In this document: positions 62,754 through 64,000 of the stretch, in pieces
How the letters are laid out: each line of letters opens with the position of its first letter
How positions within the stretch are numbered: the first letter of the stretch is position 1
Assembly: GCF_018881905.1 (NCBI RefSeq)
Contig: NZ_JACVPM010000001.1
Span: forward strand, 186,001 to 250,000
DNA from: Polynucleobacter sp. MG-27-Goln-C1
GTDB lineage: Bacteria > Pseudomonadota > Gammaproteobacteria > Burkholderiales > Burkholderiaceae
Direction: 5' to 3'
Length of the DNA: 64,000 nt
The notes under the pieces: generated by a model
The model's database searches: none
What the model was told of the DNA's origin: nothing
The model's input: the letters and a program-made list of their open reading frames with translations, nothing else
Program-made: the position numbers and the translations under genes

Positions 62754-64000
62754 ATGAGTCAAAAATTAGTCTGTAATTGCAATGGAACGATGCCTTTGGA
62801 TGCAAAGGCCTTAGGCCTCAATATCCATACCTCTTTATGTAGGCAGGAAGTGGGCTCGGTTATTAAAGCGTTCGATGGCAGTGACTCGATTGTGATTGCT
62901 TGTACTCAAGAGCGCGCTTTATTTGGCGAGTTGGCCGAGCAATCTGCAAAGCCTTTGTTAGCACCATTACGTTTTGTGAATATTCGTGAAGTAGCTGGTT
63001 GGACTCAGGACGCTAAAGCCTCCACACCAAAGATCGCTGCATTACTTGCTTTGGCCGATATGCCTGAAGCGGAGCCCGTACCTGCTGTGAATTATGAAAG
63101 CCACGGCCGCTTATTGATAGTTGGATCTGGCGATCAAGCGTTACCTTGGGCTGAAAAACTAAGCGACTCGCTCGACGTTTCTGTTTTATGTACTGAGCCA
63201 GGTTCATTACCAATCGCAAGAAACTTTCCGATCTATACAGGTAATGTCACTAAGTTAGATGGTTATCTTGGTAACTTCAACGTAGATTGGGATTTGCAAA
63301 ATCCGATTGATCCAGAGATGTGTACTCGCTGTGGCGCCTGTGTTGAAGTTTGCCCTGAAGGTGCGATTGATGATTCGTTCCAAATCGATTTAGATAAATG
63401 TAAATCCCATCGCGCTTGCGTCACAGCTTGTGCTGGTATTGGTGCAATTAATTTCGATCGGGTAGAGCGTCAGCGCAGTTCTGAATTTGATCTCATCATG
63501 GATCTACGCGCTGATCCGCAGATGCGTATGAGTCAAACGCCGAAAGGTTACTTTGCGCCTGGTGGGGATCCATTTGAGCAATCACTGGTTGCAAACCAAT
63601 TACTTGGTTTAGTTGGCGAATTTGAAAAGCCTAAATACTTTGCCTACAACGAGAAAGTCTGTGCCCACGGCCGTAACGGCAAGGTAGGTTGCAATGCTTG
63701 TATCGACGTGTGTTCAACAGGTGCAATTTCTTCCTTATTTAAAAATGGGCAGGGCACCGTAGAGGTGAATCCCAATTTATGTATGGGTTGTGGAGCTTGC
63801 TCGACAGTGTGTCCGTCGGGCGCAATGCGCTACAACTACCCAAGCGTGACTCATCAGGGTAAAGAGATCAAAACTCTTGCCAATGTATTTACTGCAGAGA
63901 GCTCTAAGGCAAAACAATCGCAAGCACCTGTTCTGCTATTGCATACACTCAAGGCTGGAACTCAGGCCTTGGATTCTTTGGGGCGCTCAGCTCACTTAAG
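62754..64000 (+). CDS. Multi-cluster 4Fe-4S ferredoxin, truncated by window edge
   Basis: Electron-transfer protein with several [4Fe-4S] sites, the usual third member of the DUF3305/DUF3306/formate dehydrogenase block. 415 codons are inside the window and the frame is open at the right edge. Cysteine motifs: CTRCGACVEVCPEGAI, CKSHRACVTACAGIGAI (a second cluster set), CNACIDVCSTGAI and CMGCGACSTVCPSGAMRY. The N-terminus MSQKLVCNCNGTMPLDAKAL is typical. Probably donates or accepts electrons for a formate dehydrogenase encoded further right. Confidence 0.85.
   Translation, partial: MSQKLVCNCNGTMPLDAKALGLNIHTSLCRQEVGSVIKAFDGSDSIVIACTQERALFGELAEQSAKPLLAPLRFVNIREVAGWTQDAKASTPKIAALLALADMPEAEPVPAVNYESHGRLLIVGSGDQALPWAEKLSDSLDVSVLCTEPGSLPIARNFPIYTGNVTKLDGYLGNFNVDWDLQNPIDPEMCTRCGACVEVCPEGAIDDSFQIDLDKCKSHRACVTACAGIGAINFDRVERQRSSEFDLIMDLRADPQMRMSQTPKGYFAPGGDPFEQSLVANQLLGLVGEFEKPKYFAYNEKVCAHGRNGKVGCNACIDVCSTGAISSLFKNGQGTVEVNPNLCMGCGACSTVCPSGAMRYNYPSVTHQGKEIKTLANVFTAESSKAKQSQAPVLLLHTLKAGTQALDSLGRSAHL

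Overview
The window reads as a contiguous chromosome segment from a Gram-negative bacterium, most likely a betaproteobacterium of the order Burkholderiales and probably a freshwater Polynucleobacter-type organism. The reasons are the gene order (smc-zipA-ligA; rpsB-tsf-pyrH-frr-uppS-cdsA-dxr-rseP-bamA-skp-lpxD-fabZ-lpxA-lpxB-rnhB; smpB/ratA-rnfH-guaB-guaA; ppsR/ppsA), the moderate base composition, tight gene packing and protein sequence character. The genus is an inference; no rRNA, tRNA, CRISPR array, insertion sequence or prophage is visible. No stretch over 300 bases lacks a gene; the longest gap is the 256-base map/rpsB intergenic region.

Layout. 1-1560 (minus): end of a lysine/diaminopimelate block, dapD then a truncated dapE. 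1735-8352 (plus): smc, a ZipA-like protein and ligA. 8426-11758 (plus): an AT-rich, translationally coupled trio (YdhS-like FAD/NAD(P) protein, Bcr/CflA-type exporter, NUDIX hydrolase) that looks like an accessory insertion. 11755-15217 (minus): glnD and map. 15360-30448 (plus): the large translation/envelope superoperon, with a structured leader before rpsB, a terminator after tsf, a fresh promoter and hairpin before pyrH, then isoprenoid, phospholipid, BAM and lipid A genes, ending with rnhB and an rRNA 2'-O-methyltransferase. 30575-31894: an exported lipase. 31985-35322: the divergent pair ppsR and ppsA.

35403-39560 (minus) is the most unusual system: circularly permuted ATP-grasp, alpha-E protein, transglutaminase-like protein and the proteasome-like protease Anbu. 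Upstream of it is a near-perfect NtrC-type dyad. The biochemical role of this system is not settled; a peptide-tagging or peptide-ligation and proteolysis role has been proposed from comparative genomics. GlnD, the PII-modifying enzyme of nitrogen signalling, is also in the window, so a nitrogen-stress link is plausible.

39669-44036: smpB, ratA, rnfH, guaB and guaA. 44066-48231: a coupled DUF455 ferritin-like protein and B12-type radical SAM enzyme with unusual cysteine spacing, then two tandem paralogous lipoproteins. 48260-50814: queE, queD, tadA (tRNA wobble modification) and an LD-carboxypeptidase. 50839-57863: SOUL protein and rlmJ, followed by a four-gene minus-strand envelope cluster (PAP2 phosphatase, GT9 glycosyltransferase, UPF0104 membrane protein, GT39/ArnT-like transferase) and a DUF3047 lipoprotein. 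57865-60421: copper ATPase and copper chaperone, divergent. 60549-64000: mrp/apbC, then DUF3305, DUF3306 and a multi-cluster ferredoxin (truncated by the window end), an arrangement normally found in front of formate dehydrogenase genes.
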